A stretch of DNA of 64,000 nt. It comes from Thunnus maccoyii (taxonomy: Eukaryota; Chordata; Actinopteri; Scombriformes; Scombridae). Of the stretch, positions 10,601-29,760 are shown piece after piece (the stretch's first letter is position 1; each line of letters begins with the position of its first letter). The position numbers and the translations under genes are program-made. The notes beneath the pieces are model-generated. The model saw only the letters and a list, made by a program, of their open reading frames with translations, had not been told where the DNA came from and searched no databases. The stretch is from the NCBI RefSeq assembly GCF_910596095.1, contig NC_056544.1, forward strand, positions 4,123,655 through 4,187,654, written 5' to 3'.

Positions 10601-13600
10601 TGGAGAGCAAGCTTCATTTTCTCTTCTCACATAGTCTTTTCCAGGACAGAGGCTGACTGCTCCAGGCTGGGAAACATACTGGACAGTCCGTCACAGAGCA
10701 AAACACACTTAACCTGACGTGCCTGTCACTTCACAAAGAGAACAGAAAGTGAAACCAGTTGTAAAATCCAGCTTGTTCTAACTGTAGCAAAACTTGATTT
10801 TTTTCCTTATTCTCATAATGTGTTTTTTCCCCTGTTTTATAGGTTTTGTGGATGTGGAAACTCCAACTTTGTTCAAAAGAACACCAGGGGTAAGATCCCT
10901 TCATCTTATAGTCATCTGAGTAAAAGAAAATCAACACAAGAATTGATTTGGAACAAAAAGGACACATTTAACTTGATCGGCTGTGTTTCAGGGAGCCAAA
11001 GAGTTTGTTGTTCCATCCAGAGAGCCGGGCCGATTTTACTCCCTCCCTCAGAGTCCACAGCAGTTCAAACAGCTTCTAATGGTGGCTGGTATAGACAGGT
11101 GGGTGAGGACCATAGTTCAACTCTGTGTGTTGTGGTTGTTTTTTTGTATGTGATGATCTGTGTAATGCCAACACAATCTATCCAGCATTTAAACACTGAA
11201 CGATTCATGATAGAAAGGTTTAGATTATAGATGGATACAACGGTAATCCCAATAAAATGAACATATCCTCTGTCATCACTGTGTCAGGTACTTCCAGATG
11301 GCTCGTTGCTACAGAGACGAAGGCTCCAAACCAGACAGGCAGCCTGAGTTCACCCAGGTAGGATGGAAGAGGGAACTTACACCCACAATATATCAGGGAT
11401 GCATTGATTATAGATTTTGATGGTACGATTATTGTCTGGGGAAAAATCACAGTTTCATGATTATTATGCATTAATCTATTTCAAAACACTACAGATGGAT
11501 AAAATGAAAGAAAGAAATTGAGAACATTTTTAATGCAGGTGTTATTAATCACTGAAATGCAATAAATAGATCCCATGGTATAGAGCTGGAAGATCTACAG
11601 GATCCTAATGTTAAGTTAGTCTTTTACACCTGGTATATTTACCTGCCATAGCAGCGTTTACTCAGCACAGATGGGAGGAAGCAGCGGGATGTAACTGGTC
11701 ACACTGAAGCCTTTGAAGGGATTACATGTGGTTTTGGTGAGCTTTTATAAATGTTGCGATGCTGATTTCCCTGCTTTGCTGCTGTTGGTTTACGTTGCAC
11801 TGAAGTTCCAACTCTTAACTCATCGCTACGTTGTTGATTATAAGTGACACTTTTATATTTAATTCCCTACCAACTCAATGTTTTATTAAGTAACTCTCCA
11901 CTAAAGTAATGTTTTTCTAACGTAGTTATTACTTACTGTATTACCTTCAGTTGAGCAGTATAGCTGGATGGTGATCTCGAAGATGTTGCATTAAGTTTGA
12001 GGTTTTGGATCTTTTAGCAGCGGCTTTTTTTTCGGTAATTTTGTCTTCTTGAACAACCCCTGTTCATTCTTTATGTATCCAAAATACTCCCACACTGACG
12101 ATTTAAGGCGTTGTGGTGAATACAGCGCTTCAGTGATGGGTCTCTCAGACATTACCAGAACACTCGTCGTCTCCTTTAGCTAACGTCGCCCCTCAAACAC
12201 AAATAAGGTGAGTCGCTATTGCGACAACATGTGTAACTTTGTGTTTGTGTGTTTTGTGTACCTGAACTTGTTGCAGTACGGCATTTGAAGCTGCTGCATC
12301 GGGTTTTTTTCCCCCACTTTGAGCCTTTATTTAAATATGTGAAAGTTTCTTCCAAACATAAATATCATGGTACAATATTAAAGATTTATTTTCCAGACTG
12401 CACCTGGAAGTAGCCTACAGTCTGCCGGTTGCACATATGGACTTTTTTAAAAACACAGTCGTCTAGTTTTGTTTAATTTTCCTCACAGTGCAACCGTTAT
12501 TCATAGAAAATGACGTATCATAATGTCCCTGTTTAGAGAGTGAGAACAGAGACGGTCGGTGTAGTTGAGTGTTTACGGTGACTGTGACGTTTTAAAGCGC
12601 GGTTTAAATCAGTTAATCACTGCGTCCATATAAGATATATTTGACCACACTGCTCACTGTCAATGAGTAGTTTTTTATACTCGTATTCTTTTTTGATGAG
12701 TGTTAGAATATTCATGTCCGGTCTGTCTTGTAAGACCACTGTTGTGACTCTGAACTATAGATAAACAAATGTTCCCATACCGGGAGTCGAACCCGGGCCG
12801 CCTGGGTGAAAACCAGGAATCCTAACCGCTAGACCATATGGGACTATATAGAGGAGGGCGGATTTCAACAACCTCTCTGGCAAACAACCATAATCATTTT
12901 TATGATTTATTAATTGAATTCAAATGATAGAAATCAAGTTTAATCAGTTTCAAATGACTGTCTGCAACCCCAAGAACAAAGTCAGCCTGCAGAGCTCAGA
13001 TATGGAAGTCTGGTCTGAGTCTTGAGACCACTTTTCTGACATTGTGCACTCATCTTCACAACTTCTACGTACTGACTCCCTGCACAGCTAATACATATCA
13101 GAAATGTATTTAATTTATTGTATCAGTTTTACTTCTCAGTTTTAATTCTCCAGCATTACAAAACACGTCATCACCTCTTCCATCACATTCCTATGCATTC
13201 ATTATCTGGGTACTGGGGTGAATACTACAGAAAACAGTTTATTTTCTTTTGGTCTAGTTTCAGATTCTTAGATTTGGTCTCAGTTGTAGGTCTCAGTCCC
13301 ATTTGGACCTGGTCCCGGTGTTGACTCAGACTTGTCTAAGGAGCTCTGATCTGTGTAATCTGAGTGGTTTTGGGAAGACTGAACTATCTACTGATTATCT
13401 CTCCCAGGTCGACATAGAGATGTCTTTTGTGGACCAGGCGGGTATCATGTCCCTGGTGGAGGGTTTGGTGCAGTACTCCTGGCCTGCAGAGAAAGGTCCC
13501 GTTAAGGTTCCTTTCCAAACCATGACGTACGAAGAGGCCATGAGGGACTACGGTGTGGACAAACCTGATACCAGGTTCAGTATGAAGGTGGGTGATTGTG

Positions 13601-16600
13601 AGTTTTTGTGTGTCTTGATGTCTCCTAGATGACATTTTCTAGTGTCTGAGGGATCAGAAGAACCGAGCGAGGCCTGCGACAAACGATTATTTTCATTATC
13701 GATTCATTTGTTAGAAAATAGTGAAATAGTGAAAATAGTGAAGAATGCCATTCACAATTTCCTAAAGCTCAAGTTGCCACATTCAAAAAGTTTGTTTTGT
13801 CCTTTTAACATTTGAAAATCCAAAGATATTCAGTTAAATATGATGAAAAACTAAGAAAACCAACATATATTCACACATTTGAGCTGGAACCTGTGAATGT
13901 CTTTTTAAAAAAATCTTTAACAATTAATTGTTGCAGATTAATTTTCTGTTGATTGATTGATTAATCATCTAATAATGCAGAATTAAAAAAATGAAATAAT
14001 TCAATTTCTGTAATTACCATTTATCATATCTTGAACATTGTGTTGTAGGCACTTGCAATGAACCTTTTTCTTCCCTTTTGGATGATTTTTTTAAAAATGA
14101 AAACTGTTTCAGACTGTATTTAGTCTCACGAACCAGCCTCAATCTTTAGACCTTAGCTTTTCAAGATGAGATGAGACAAAACATAAGTTGGGAAAATATC
14201 CTCTGAATTGTTTGAAACCTGCAGCCAACATCTGCTTTAATGGTTTGATAATGACAAGATTTGCCACAAAAATAAACCAGTTGTTTCAGGTGTTACATTT
14301 GGCAAACTGTAACTCTGCAACTGCCCATTTCACTCCTCAAGTGTATTTACAAGCAGATTTTGGTGGATCATCTTGGAGAAATGTAACATTATTTCCTAAA
14401 GAGTCCAGTGAGTAGTTGTCTCAGCAAAGGAGAGCAGTTATCAATCATCTGTTGTACAGTCTATTTGAAATGACGCCTGTGCTGAATGTGCTTGCTGAGC
14501 TTCTCCAGACCACAATGAACGTGGGCTGTGTTACCAAAACAAACTGCTGGGTTTTGGCTGTTGACTAAAAACTAAAAAATCCATGCTGTTAATGGTGGGA
14601 AATGCTTCTATGAGTGCTATCATCACGTATGTTCAACATGTCTGTTAGACCAACATGTTTTTGGCTTTCGTCTGTCTGAATCCATCTTTCTTCTGCGTCT
14701 ATCTGTCTGTCCAGCTGATCGACCTCAGCAAGGTTTTCCTGTCCACAGGAATTGAATTCCTCAGATCAGCTATCAGCCAACCAGGAGGCTCCGTTCAGGC
14801 CATCTGTGTCCCCAGTGGAGCGGTAAGAACGAAACCAGGTCCTGTGGCAAAAAATGTACACATGACATATATACAGTACATGGTGTGGTACAAAAAAAGA
14901 CACTGAAAACAGAGAGAGCTACAAAACTGTATTTGAAAACTAACATGTTTGTTGAAATCTGTGTTTTTTGTCTTGTGTTTGAATACAGAAACTTTTTACT
15001 GGGAAAAATTTGGAAGAACTGAAACAAACAGCCAAGACTCAGTTTGGCCAGGTGGGTTTGTCTTGATTCCTTTTCTCTTTCCTTATGTTCATGTCTTGTA
15101 TTCTCTTGTAATTGTGATTTGTCATTTTTCTTAAGTCACCATTTCATGTTATGTCAGTTTAATAATTAAACCGCCATGCTAGCAGCTCTTAGTAATCCCA
15201 TATCACACAAACTGTCCTGTCTGACCTCTCTGACATATCCTAAACAATAATAGGACTTTCAAAGTCTCACAAAGGTTTATTGCATGAGTGAATTATCCAG
15301 GTGCATCAATAGTTTCCACTACCAGTATTTTCTCATTTTGTGTGTGTTTGTGTGTTTGTCTAAAGGAGCTCAGTGTGGTGCTGGTCAGAGCAGATGGAAC
15401 GTTGAAGTCTCCCCTGAGAAAGCTGTTGTCTGTCTCAGCCACAGAGGACCTGTTGGAGAAGACAGGAGCCAAACCAGGAGACCTTCTGCTGATAGCAGCT
15501 GGTTCCCTCCACACTGTGGTAAGAGACATGAAACTACCTTGTTTCTGTGGAAATGTTGTAGAATAAAGTAACTCTGAAATGTATCTCATCCTACCCTTCC
15601 CCTCTCCTCTCTGCTCCACTCTCAGCGCCCGCTGCTGGGTAATCTTCGCTTGCGGTGCGCAGAGCTCCTTGAGTCTCATGGCGTTTCAGTCCGCGACCCG
15701 TCAGCCTTCCACTTCCTGTGGGTCGTGGACTTCCCTCTCTTCTTGCCTAAAGAAGATGAGCCAGAACAGCTGGAGTCAGCCCATCATCCATTTACTGCTC
15801 CTCTGCCAGAGGACACACAGCTGCTCTACACAGAGCCACACAAGGTACTGTCCTTTAGCTAGTATTCATTTTTGGATATTTAGATATAAAAATACCTGAT
15901 GTGGAATTTATCAAGCCTCATGTGATGTATTATGTCATTCTCAGGTACGTGGTCAACACTATGACTTGGTGTTGAACGGCTGTGAGATTGGAGGAGGGTC
16001 CATCCGCATCCACAAGGCCTCAGAGCAACTTCATGTCTTGAAGAATATCCTCAAGGTCAGTGATGTGTCCATGAAGAATCTGGATGACAGCGTTTTATAT
16101 TTATTAAAACTAGACATAATTACTTATTTCATCCTCTCAGCTAAGAAAGAGTATAAGTGTTTGGTTGTATATTTTGTATACTTTGTTCAGCCTCACTTTA
16201 GAAGATAAATCACTTGTTATAACTTGTTTTGACATTTTTCTGCTCCAGGAGGATCCCAGTCTTCTCTCACACCTGCTGGAGGCTCTGGACTCAGGAGCGC
16301 CACCACATGGAGGCATTGCTCTGGGTGAGGATAAATCTGCACTTGAATGCAGCGTGATCTAGTTACTACTCAGCTAATTTAGCACAGTAAAAAAACATAA
16401 AAGTGTATTTTTACACCAACGATTTTGTTGCTTAATTAGACATTTGATTAGATGACAGTTATGATAAATATAAGGTACATTTTAAACACTTAACTTTACT
16501 GAAAATGTCATTATTAATATATTTAAATAAAAACACAAAGCACAGAGAATACAATTTGTACACTTTGGATATGCTGCAACTTAGTTCTGAGACAAAGTGG

Positions 16601-16938
16601 CAGCTGTTCACTGAGCAGAGCTTGTATACAAAAAATATATAACATTCAATACTATGATTAAAAATGCACAAATAAAGAGCTAAAAAAAATGGTTATATAT
16701 TAATTAAGTTGTCCTGTTACCTTCTTTCTTAGGTTTGGACCGGCTGGTCTCCATTATGGTCGGGGCTCCCAGCATCCGTGACGTCATAGCCTTCCCCAAG
16801 TCGTTCCGGGGTCATGACGTCATGAGCCACGCTCCTGACTTTGTATCTGAGGAGGAGCTGAAGTCTTATCACATCTCAGTCAAATGGCCAACAGAGGGAG
16901 GAGGAGGAGGAGGAGGAGGAGGAGAAGAGGGCAAGTGA
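7654..16938 (+). CDS. dars2: Mitochondrial aspartyl-tRNA synthetase (DARS2), 17 coding exons
   Basis: DARS2 is the class IIb enzyme that charges mitochondrial tRNA-Asp in the matrix. Exons: 7654-7828, 8171-8270, 8622-8688, 8873-8974, 10242-10337, 10474-10597, 10843-10889, 10992-11098, 11288-11357, 13408-13587, 14715-14822, 14989-15051, 15366-15518, 15626-15844, 15945-16055, 16249-16324 and 16733-16938. The product is 667 aa, against 645 in human. An Arg/Ser-rich N-terminal targeting peptide (about 1-58) precedes the OB-fold anticodon domain (about 60-190). Also visible are [33 protein letters not shown] (about 254-266), motif 2 RCYRDEG (279-285), the bacterial-type GAD insertion, and motif 3 GIALGLDRL with Arg603. 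The ATG at 7654 begins the basic leader; the upstream TTG is not needed. The C-terminus carries nine consecutive Gly from a GGA repeat. Introns 4 and 9 host antisense tRNA-Glu genes. Confidence 0.96.
9883..9954 (-). tRNA. tRNA-Glu (anticodon TTC), in DARS2 intron 4
   Basis: This 72-nt cytosolic tRNA-Glu is read on the minus strand. The acceptor stem TCCCATA pairs with TATGGGA, the A box region is GGTCTAGCGGTTAGG, the anticodon loop is within CCTGGTTTTCACCCAGG (TTC), and the T arm is CCCGGGTTCGACTCCCGG. All stems pair, with a discriminator A. It has no intron and no encoded CCA, as expected for eukaryotic tRNA genes. It lies antisense to DARS2. No long T run follows directly, so the pol III terminator is weak or distal. 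Confidence 0.95.
12772..12843 (-). tRNA. tRNA-Glu (anticodon TTC), second copy, in DARS2 intron 9
   Basis: It is identical over 72 nt to the copy at 9883-9954, with a few matching bases on the 5' flank (ACTATA side). All four stems pair and box A and box B are intact, so it looks functional. The broader flanks differ, so this is not a long recent tandem duplication. Confidence 0.95.
13671..13980 (+). mobile_element. Fold-back MITE, family A copy 1 (DARS2 intron 10)
   Basis: It starts near GGCCTGCGACAAACGATTA and ends near CATCTAATAATGCAG. These ends are inverted versions of each other (TGCAAC-TAA-CGATTA type). The interior 'gaaaatagtg' and 'aaatccaaagatattcagtt' phrases recur in copies at 27750-28090 and 56980-57283. 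It is non-coding. Confidence 0.65.
16897..16923 (+). repeat. GGA trinucleotide repeat inside the last DARS2 exon
   Basis: Nine GGA codons in frame encode nine glycines just before the DARS2 C-terminus (EEGK). The run is perfect at the nucleotide level, so it is likely to vary in length between individuals. Confidence 0.85.
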
Positions 16939-17430
16939 AGAGAAGGAAGAGATGAAGAGACATCAGAGGATGGGGTGATGCTTCCCAGATCTTTCTAGCC
17001 CACACAACACAGGAAACAGGACGAGCAGACAACCAGCAGGTGGTGTAGAGGCTGAAGTCTATGGAGATCTCTGCCCGCTGGCCGGCAGATATGAGGAGGA
17101 GGAGAGAAAATGAGGAGGAGGTGATGTTGTGGCTGCATCTGACTACTGTTACTTTGAAATGGATGAGAAAATATATGGAAATACATAGAAACAGCCACAG
17201 AATGGATATCTGAAAAACTGACTGGTTCAACAAAGAAGAAAAGCTCACAACAAGTCTGATAATGAAAGACACTTGTGGTTGTGACCGTGGTGGACTTATA
17301 TGTTGGTACTGAATCATTTGTATTATGATGGTTCTTCCCCGACTAGTGAATGAAATGATCATTTACAAGTTTGTGTCACATGATGGTCCAAATGTTGTTT
17401 CAGAGCGTACTCCATCTTGACAACATTAAA
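16939..17430 (+). other. DARS2 3' UTR
   Basis: Non-coding sequence follows the stop at 16936-16938 and runs to the ATTAAA hexamer at 17425-17430, the first good polyadenylation signal downstream. No structure was noticed in it. Confidence 0.55.
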
Positions 17431-18802
17431 GCCTGGAGAAATACTTCATATCTGATTTTGTGACTCAGTGAGGTGTTGTTTGTCCACCATGAGATTCCAG
17501 TACAGCTACATTATCAAACCATTCAGTGAGCCATCGTGTGCTGTATGGAAGCATCTGCTTATGCTTCTCCACTCATTTCTTCAGGTGCCTCCACACCAGT
17601 ACAATGGGGGTGAATGCAATTTTGTGGTGTATTTATTGGGTAGAAAGTAGTTCCCATTAAAAGTGCTTAGGTCTCTGTGAACCAATCCTTTAACATATGT
17701 TTTATATTCATACACAGTCTATATTTATATACATTCCTCCTTGTTTTAATGCTCTTCATGCCTTCACAATGGATAAAGAATTACTGAAACTCTGCAAGTT
17801 TTAATAAGACATTTCATGGGTGATGTTTATCTGATTGTAAGTAACACTGTATAACATTAACCCTCTGCTCAGAGTCCGAAGCTTACAAATAAATTACTGC
17901 GGAATGGTTTTCAAACAGTAGTTTAAGACCTGATAAATTATACTGTAGTTTTATAACTAGTCAGTAAAAGAGGTATCATCCAACTTCCCCCAGGTCGTTT
18001 TGCTTATCTGTGACATTCCCTGGGTTTGCAACATAGGGCAGTTCCTGGAGCTCTAGTAACCGTTAGTAATTGTCAAGTGATGTTATAAAAGTGATGTTTG
18101 TGTTGATGCAAATGTGCAGTCAGTAGTCAGTTTAGTACAGTCAGTCCTGTACTGTCACACAAGAGGATATCGTTTTTGCAGTAAGGCAGCCAAAAATAGA
18201 ACAAAAAACATTATTAATAATACAATATTTTATACAAAAAAATGAGTAACCTATACACTGACTCAGAACAGAATACAGGAAAAAGTCCATCAAAATGGCA
18301 ACAACTGACGGTAAGGATAAGATGAATTTCCAGGTTGAGCAGGATTCATGAAGTTCCCAGACAGCACAGAGAAGTGGAGGCACATCAGACAGAGTAGAGC
18401 GATGTAATAAGCTTATGATTCAGTTATCCTGTTTACTTTGCTGTAATTTCATAAAGAGGGGAATTTGCTCTTGGAGGGGTCCTTTGGGGAATTCAACACT
18501 GTTTATGTATTCTCTTTCTGTGGGATAAAACCTTGCAGCTGTGATGCGACCAATATGGTTGTCCAGTTACAGTTGTAAAGACTTTATAATAACATTTTTA
18601 ACTTCTTAACCGGATAAAAGCAATTAGCCTGGGTCCAAGCCTACAGAAATAATGACCTGGATGATGGACCAAGTCTCTGCAATTATTTTCTTTCTCCTTT
18701 TCCTTTAATTCTCTATTATGTCAGGTGGGGAAAGTGTTAAATAGTCTAAGTCATAAATACACAGCCCCTTATGTATTTATGCTATATATACAGTATTTTT
18801 AA
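17431..18802. other. Intergenic sequence between DARS2 and BPNT2
   Basis: I see no gene, RNA gene or clear repeat in this AT-rich stretch. Confidence 0.5.
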
Positions 18803-19234
18803 AGTCCCCCTTCACTCACAAATGTGTTTTGTTTTTCATACTTCTCTTGGATGCTTGAGCTTCACAGTGCAGAATGATGCAGAGTTTGACACTAGAAGGC
18901 TGTTTTCACATTCATCTGTGCTCACTTTTAATCTCAGTTTAAGATGTGTATCTCTAAGCGTGATTTGTGACACCACAACTCATTTGGAAGCTAATCGTGG
19001 TTCAATATTCAACTCACACAAGTTTGATGTGGAAACATGAAGCCTCCAGTAAACAAACACTGACAATGGACTTTACAGTGAAGTAGGAGACATCTTGTGT
19101 CCAGCAGTTAAACTTTTGAAATGAACAATAGACTCTGGATTTTTAAACGAAGGAAAAGGAGTAGATGTAATTTGAAGATTTTTAATCAGGTAATTGAACT
19201 TTGAGAAAACGTGGAGAAAACAAATCAGACACAA

Positions 19235-19240
<6 letters not shown>
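18803..19240 (+). repeat. Dispersed repeat R1, copy 1
   Basis: It aligns along its whole length with 54840-55298. Shared landmarks in the same order include AAAGTCCCCCTTCACTCA at the start, GATTTGTGACACCACAACT, GATGTGGAAACATGAAGCCT, GAGACATCTTGTGTCCAGCA and GGAGTAGATGTAATTTGAAG, then an 'aatcagacacaaattatt' end. Inverted ends are not obvious and there is no coding frame. I cannot name the family. Confidence 0.75.
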
Positions 19241-19291
<51 letters not shown>

Positions 19292-19315
19292 GTTATTATT
19301 ATTATTATTATTATT
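19239..19315. repeat. ATT/TTA trinucleotide microsatellite
   Basis: About 77 bp of (ATT)n with one interruption, at the downstream edge of repeat R1 and upstream of the BPNT2 promoter. Confidence 0.95.
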
Positions 19316-19389
19316 TATGTAACGTATTTATGAAACTTTTTTGAGCTCTTATTATACATCCATGGTGAAAATAAATAAATGAATAATCC

Positions 19390-19887
19390 AAACTGATGAC
19401 GACACCGTGTTGACCCGGAAGAGAAGCGGCGGGCGGTGACCTGTGAGGACGTAGAGAGGAAAAATGACTGAACAGAGACGTGATTGTTCTGTTTTGCCTT
19501 CGACACCAGTTAACATTTGGCTCGCTTCAGCGAGTTAAACGGGATTAACAGCGACAGTAAGCTGCAGTCAAACTATCCAAGAAACGGAATGTCGTCACAG
19601 ACAGAATCGACGGTCGGTGAATTTCGTCGGAGAGACCTCGGACGGTGCTAAACGGCTAACTGTCTGATTGAAATTAGACTGTGTTGCGCTTATTTTAACA
19701 GCTTTAGTTAATCAATCGGTGTTTTAGCTGTTTGCTAAATGACAGTATTTATCCGTAAAGTAAACACCGGGTGACAGCCACGTCACCTAGCTTCTTTCTC
19801 TCTTTTACTATAAGCACCGCAGTGCTCTTGGTTCGCTATTTTTGTAGTTATTTTCTAACAAAAACCTCCAGTGGTTTTTCTTCGGCC
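19390..19887 (+). promoter_or_regulatory. BPNT2 promoter and 5' UTR region
   Basis: This is the more GC- and CpG-rich stretch just upstream of the BPNT2 start. It contains an ETS-type core, CCCGGAAG at 19414-19421, and no convincing TATA box, consistent with a housekeeping promoter. The transcription start is not visible from sequence alone. Confidence 0.45.
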
Positions 19888-26049
<6,162 letters not shown>

Positions 26050-27749
26050 AAGACACAAACACAGAGCCATTGGTAGTCTGGTCAGGTTGTGGTAAGAGCA
26101 ACATGTGGCAGTCCTTTTCTGTAACTAAGAATAGGCTGTAAACATAACCAGGCCTCATCATCATGAGATCGGGATCAACCAATCAGATGGATTGTCAGAT
26201 GGAGTCACTGGCACGGGCCACTGAGCAGGACTGTGGATCCAACATGACTGCAGCTGGAAACTGCAATGGCTGACACAATGGCTCTGAATGCACACTCCCT
26301 TTCATGCATACATACTTGCAGCTAGGAAACAGTACATCTTCCTCTCTACGTGCACGCACACACACACACACACACGTACACACAAAAACATGCTCACAAT
26401 GAACACTGGACAGCAGTCGCCCTCCCTGAGTCCCCTCCCTTCACCTTCAGAGGACAGCAGGATAACTAATGTGAAATGTTGAACTAAGGAGCACAATGCT
26501 GAACATTACAGCAAAACCTACAAAGTGACTGACATCGTTGTCTTTTATCGTTTTAAGTCTAATCTTCATCACATGATGTTCTAGTGAAAACACAGGAATA
26601 AAGAGCCCCATGAATTGCACACAGGCACGGTATCATAAATGTCAACATCAGCTTAGCTCAGTTAGTGAAACAACTACCTAGAAATATTTGAGACCGGATA
26701 GAAACTGACAGGGAACAATGAGCTTCAGTGGTTCTAGTCTCTGGCCACTAAGATGCCACTTCACCAACAATCCCTCTGTTCACCAGCATCACACAACAAT
26801 TCGCTTCACTTTAAAAAACGTTTGTAAAGCAGTGCCACTTCATTGAACAGAGCAGTGTGCACTGAGTCAAACTTAAAGGTCAGACTTACATGGAAAGAAA
26901 AACATCCTTCAATACTTTTCAGAAAATGTTTGTAAAAAACTGAACTGTGAAAATTGTCTAAATTATTCAGTTACTGACCAACAGCTCTAGTTTGGCTAAA
27001 ATATGTTGCAGCCAAATAGGCAAAAAAAATAACACAATTGAATTAAGATTAAATGGTCAAAGGTAAACAAGATTTTTGGCTGATTAAACCTATTCTGAGG
27101 TACAAGTGTGGACATGCTGTGATTGATGTTTCCCTGATAGCATAATATGAGAACTTCAAGGCGTGTCCACTGAGAATAGAGGGCAGTGAGTGCAAGGACA
27201 GGGTGGAGGATGATAGTGAATTGTCTGATAAAGATTAATCCTCAGCAGAGGTTTAATCAGACAGAATAACTTAAAACACATGTGGGTGTGTAAGGGCTTG
27301 AAACTCAACCTCCTGTAAATACCCAGTTGGACTCTGGATTGAAGTCATAAAGCACCTTCACAGTCTGGTACTCCACATAACACCATCACCTCCCCAGTGC
27401 ATACCGTGTTAGTAGGACTGTTGCATTTCTCAGTGGATTAATAGCAGAGCATCCTGTTTAAAGATTGGATGATAATGTGGTCTTATCTCTGCTGTAAAAC
27501 AATGTAGAAAAGCAAGTTCTATCCGGTATGTACAGTCTTATTCATGATTTTAACAGTCTGCCAAATGGGAATTACAGAAGAATGATTTTGTGTTTGAATG
27601 GTACATTGTCAAGAACTAAATGTAAAAAAAATAAATAAATCCAGTGCATGGACCGCTACATTCCTCCATGTTTCCAAACTGTTTCTATAACTGAACAATG
27701 TACTGTGCACTTTCCAAATCTGCAAAATTCGTTGATGCAAAAATGTACA

Positions 27750-28090
27750 GCTGTAATGACTTATCGATTAATTGATAGACAGAGAAAAAAAAATCTGCAA
27801 CTATTTTAATAATCTATTAATCATAGAAGTCCTTTTTCAAGCAGGAATGCCAAACTTTCCCCAGCTTCAGCTTCTCACTTGTGAGGATCTGCTGCTTTTC
27901 TTAGTCTTCTGCTATTGTAAATGAAATATCCTTGAATATTTTGGACTGTTGTATGGACGAAACAGGCTATTTGATGACAGGTATTTTTCACTATTTCCTG
28001 ACATTTTATAGACCGACAGTTAATCAATTCATTGAGGAAAACAATCAGCAGATAAACCAATAATGAAAACAATTGTTGTTTGCAGCCCTA
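27750..28090 (-). mobile_element. Fold-back MITE, family A copy 2
   Basis: It is the same family as 13671-13980 and 56980-57283 but in reverse orientation. It ends on the plus strand with GTTTGCAGCCCTA, the inverse of the usual TAGGGCTGCAA start, and keeps the 'atagaccgacagttaatc' block. It has no coding frame. Confidence 0.65.
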
Positions 28091-29754
28091 CAAGAATGAC
28101 ACCCTGGTACTTGTCAAATGTTATAAATGATCTAACATCTCAGTTGCCAATTGTTCAGTACAGTGTGTAAACTGTGTTTAGATATACATTTGCTTGCATG
28201 GTTTTGTATTCTGATTAGCCTTTGTTCATCTGACACTTTTCATTGTATTGAAATGCCGCTGGCTCCATCAGCCTGTTTCTGAGGTCTTTCTGTACTGTCA
28301 TACCATGCCATACATGTGTCGGTCTGTTTGAACTGACAGTATTCAAGAACAAACACTGACATGAATATGGATTTTTCTTTTGCTGTGAAACCACGTTAAA
28401 TGGTAAAACAAACAAACAAACAAACAAAAAAAAAAGGCCACCAGCAAAATATGAGCTCATGTCAGTGTCCTGGAGAAGATCCACTTACAAGTGACCTGTT
28501 TTATGTTCACTTTGTCTCAGCACTCTTTGTGTTGATAACTTTGTATAGCTGAAAAACATGTATAGAGGTTAAGAGTTCAATGTTCACACAACATGTTCTG
28601 CCACAGACTGAAGATAATGATAGACGATAATGGCTTGCAGAAGCTGTTAGCAGGTTAAAGGCCTAATCTGGATGGTGTGGTGATGAAACTGGAAGCTCCA
28701 TTCAGACAAAACATTAGAAAGCAGCTTTCAGTCTCAAAACCAGAGCTGATGCAGCTATTTCAGGTTGGGTCTTAATGTGCTAAATTTCAGTTTTATGATT
28801 TGAGTGCCTTTGATCTGTGCAAGATAACATTGTCCTGGGATGAGCACTCAGCATTGTTTTATTGTGTACGTTGCTATGGTAACACTTGTTTATATGCAAG
28901 GGTAATGCTGCAATAGCAGTGGAAATGGTGTTACAGTGACATGGAAATTACATGGGTACTATTGTTTGGATAGACAGTTTGGATGTTATTTACTGTATGA
29001 AAGAAACCTTTAAGTGATGATAATGGAATAATGATTCATGCATACATGTGAGTCTGTTTGGGGTGAGGATGATGGGTATAACCACAGATTATAGTCAGAC
29101 AGTATAAGTGGGCACCATGTGTTCTGCTCTACACACCTGAAAAATCAGATACAATCAATAAGCAGTGACTTATGGTGACAGCTAAACTGATGCTGTCACT
29201 CACTACATTGTGAGTTGGAATTTGAAATATTTGAAGGTGATATTGTCTCTTTTATATCCGTTTTTTCTTTTCTGTATGGATATGACACTTACTGAAAACA
29301 ACCGTTTTTAGAGACCTCATTAAATCCCTGTCCCTACCTCTCATGCAGGAGTAGGTGTGACTTATTTTCAGTTCAGCCAGAGGATTCTCATTTTTATTCA
29401 AATATTGCAAAACATTTGATTTAAACTAATAAGAAGTGACAAAAGAAAATGAAGTGGAAGCGGATTCAAGTTTTTAACTCGTTGTCAGTTGTCGTCTGTT
29501 GGTCTCTATATGTGTGGAGAGTGATGACAACTGATACATGGCGCTGATACTTGCAGATACCATGTTCATAGAGTGGTTGTAGATAAAGAAGTGAGCATTG
29601 TAGTGAAGGTGTTGCTGCCATGTACCAGTTTGTTGAAAGGCTCTTTTGTGTGGATTGAGGTTAACTCCACGTGTCAGTCAGCTGCTCTGATAAACAGGTT
29701 GTTGTACAGCTGCTCTGTGAGTCTCTGTCATCCTGCTTCTGCTGTGAATTTCCA

Positions 29755-29760
29755 ATAAAA
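29755..29760 (+). terminator. Candidate BPNT2 polyadenylation signal
   Basis: AATAAA lies at the end of a 3.7 kb stretch without genes, followed within 40 nt by a GT-rich stretch (about 29790-29815), as expected for a downstream element. Confidence 0.45.

Larger units (their letters stand above)
26050..29760 (+). other. Long BPNT2 3' UTR (inferred)
   Basis: There are 3.7 kb of non-coding sequence between the BPNT2 stop and a strong AATAAA at about 29755. It contains a CA repeat (about 26347-26373), a family A MITE (27750-28090) and an (CAAA)n/poly-A tract near 28408-28436. From memory the mammalian orthologue also has a long 3' UTR. An earlier AATAAA at about 26598 could serve a short isoform. 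Confidence 0.45.

Noticed and set aside
11390-12560. A possible large repeat in DARS2 intron 9
   Set aside because: Some phrases ('acgattattgtctggggaaaaatcac') look repeat-like, but I could not define ends, coding parts or a second copy.
15293-15679. 128-codon minus-strand frame
   Set aside because: Antisense shadow of DARS2 exons 13 and 14.
28870-28883. X-box-like GTTGCTATGGTAAC
   Set aside because: One mismatch, and it lies in the presumed BPNT2 3' UTR far from any promoter.
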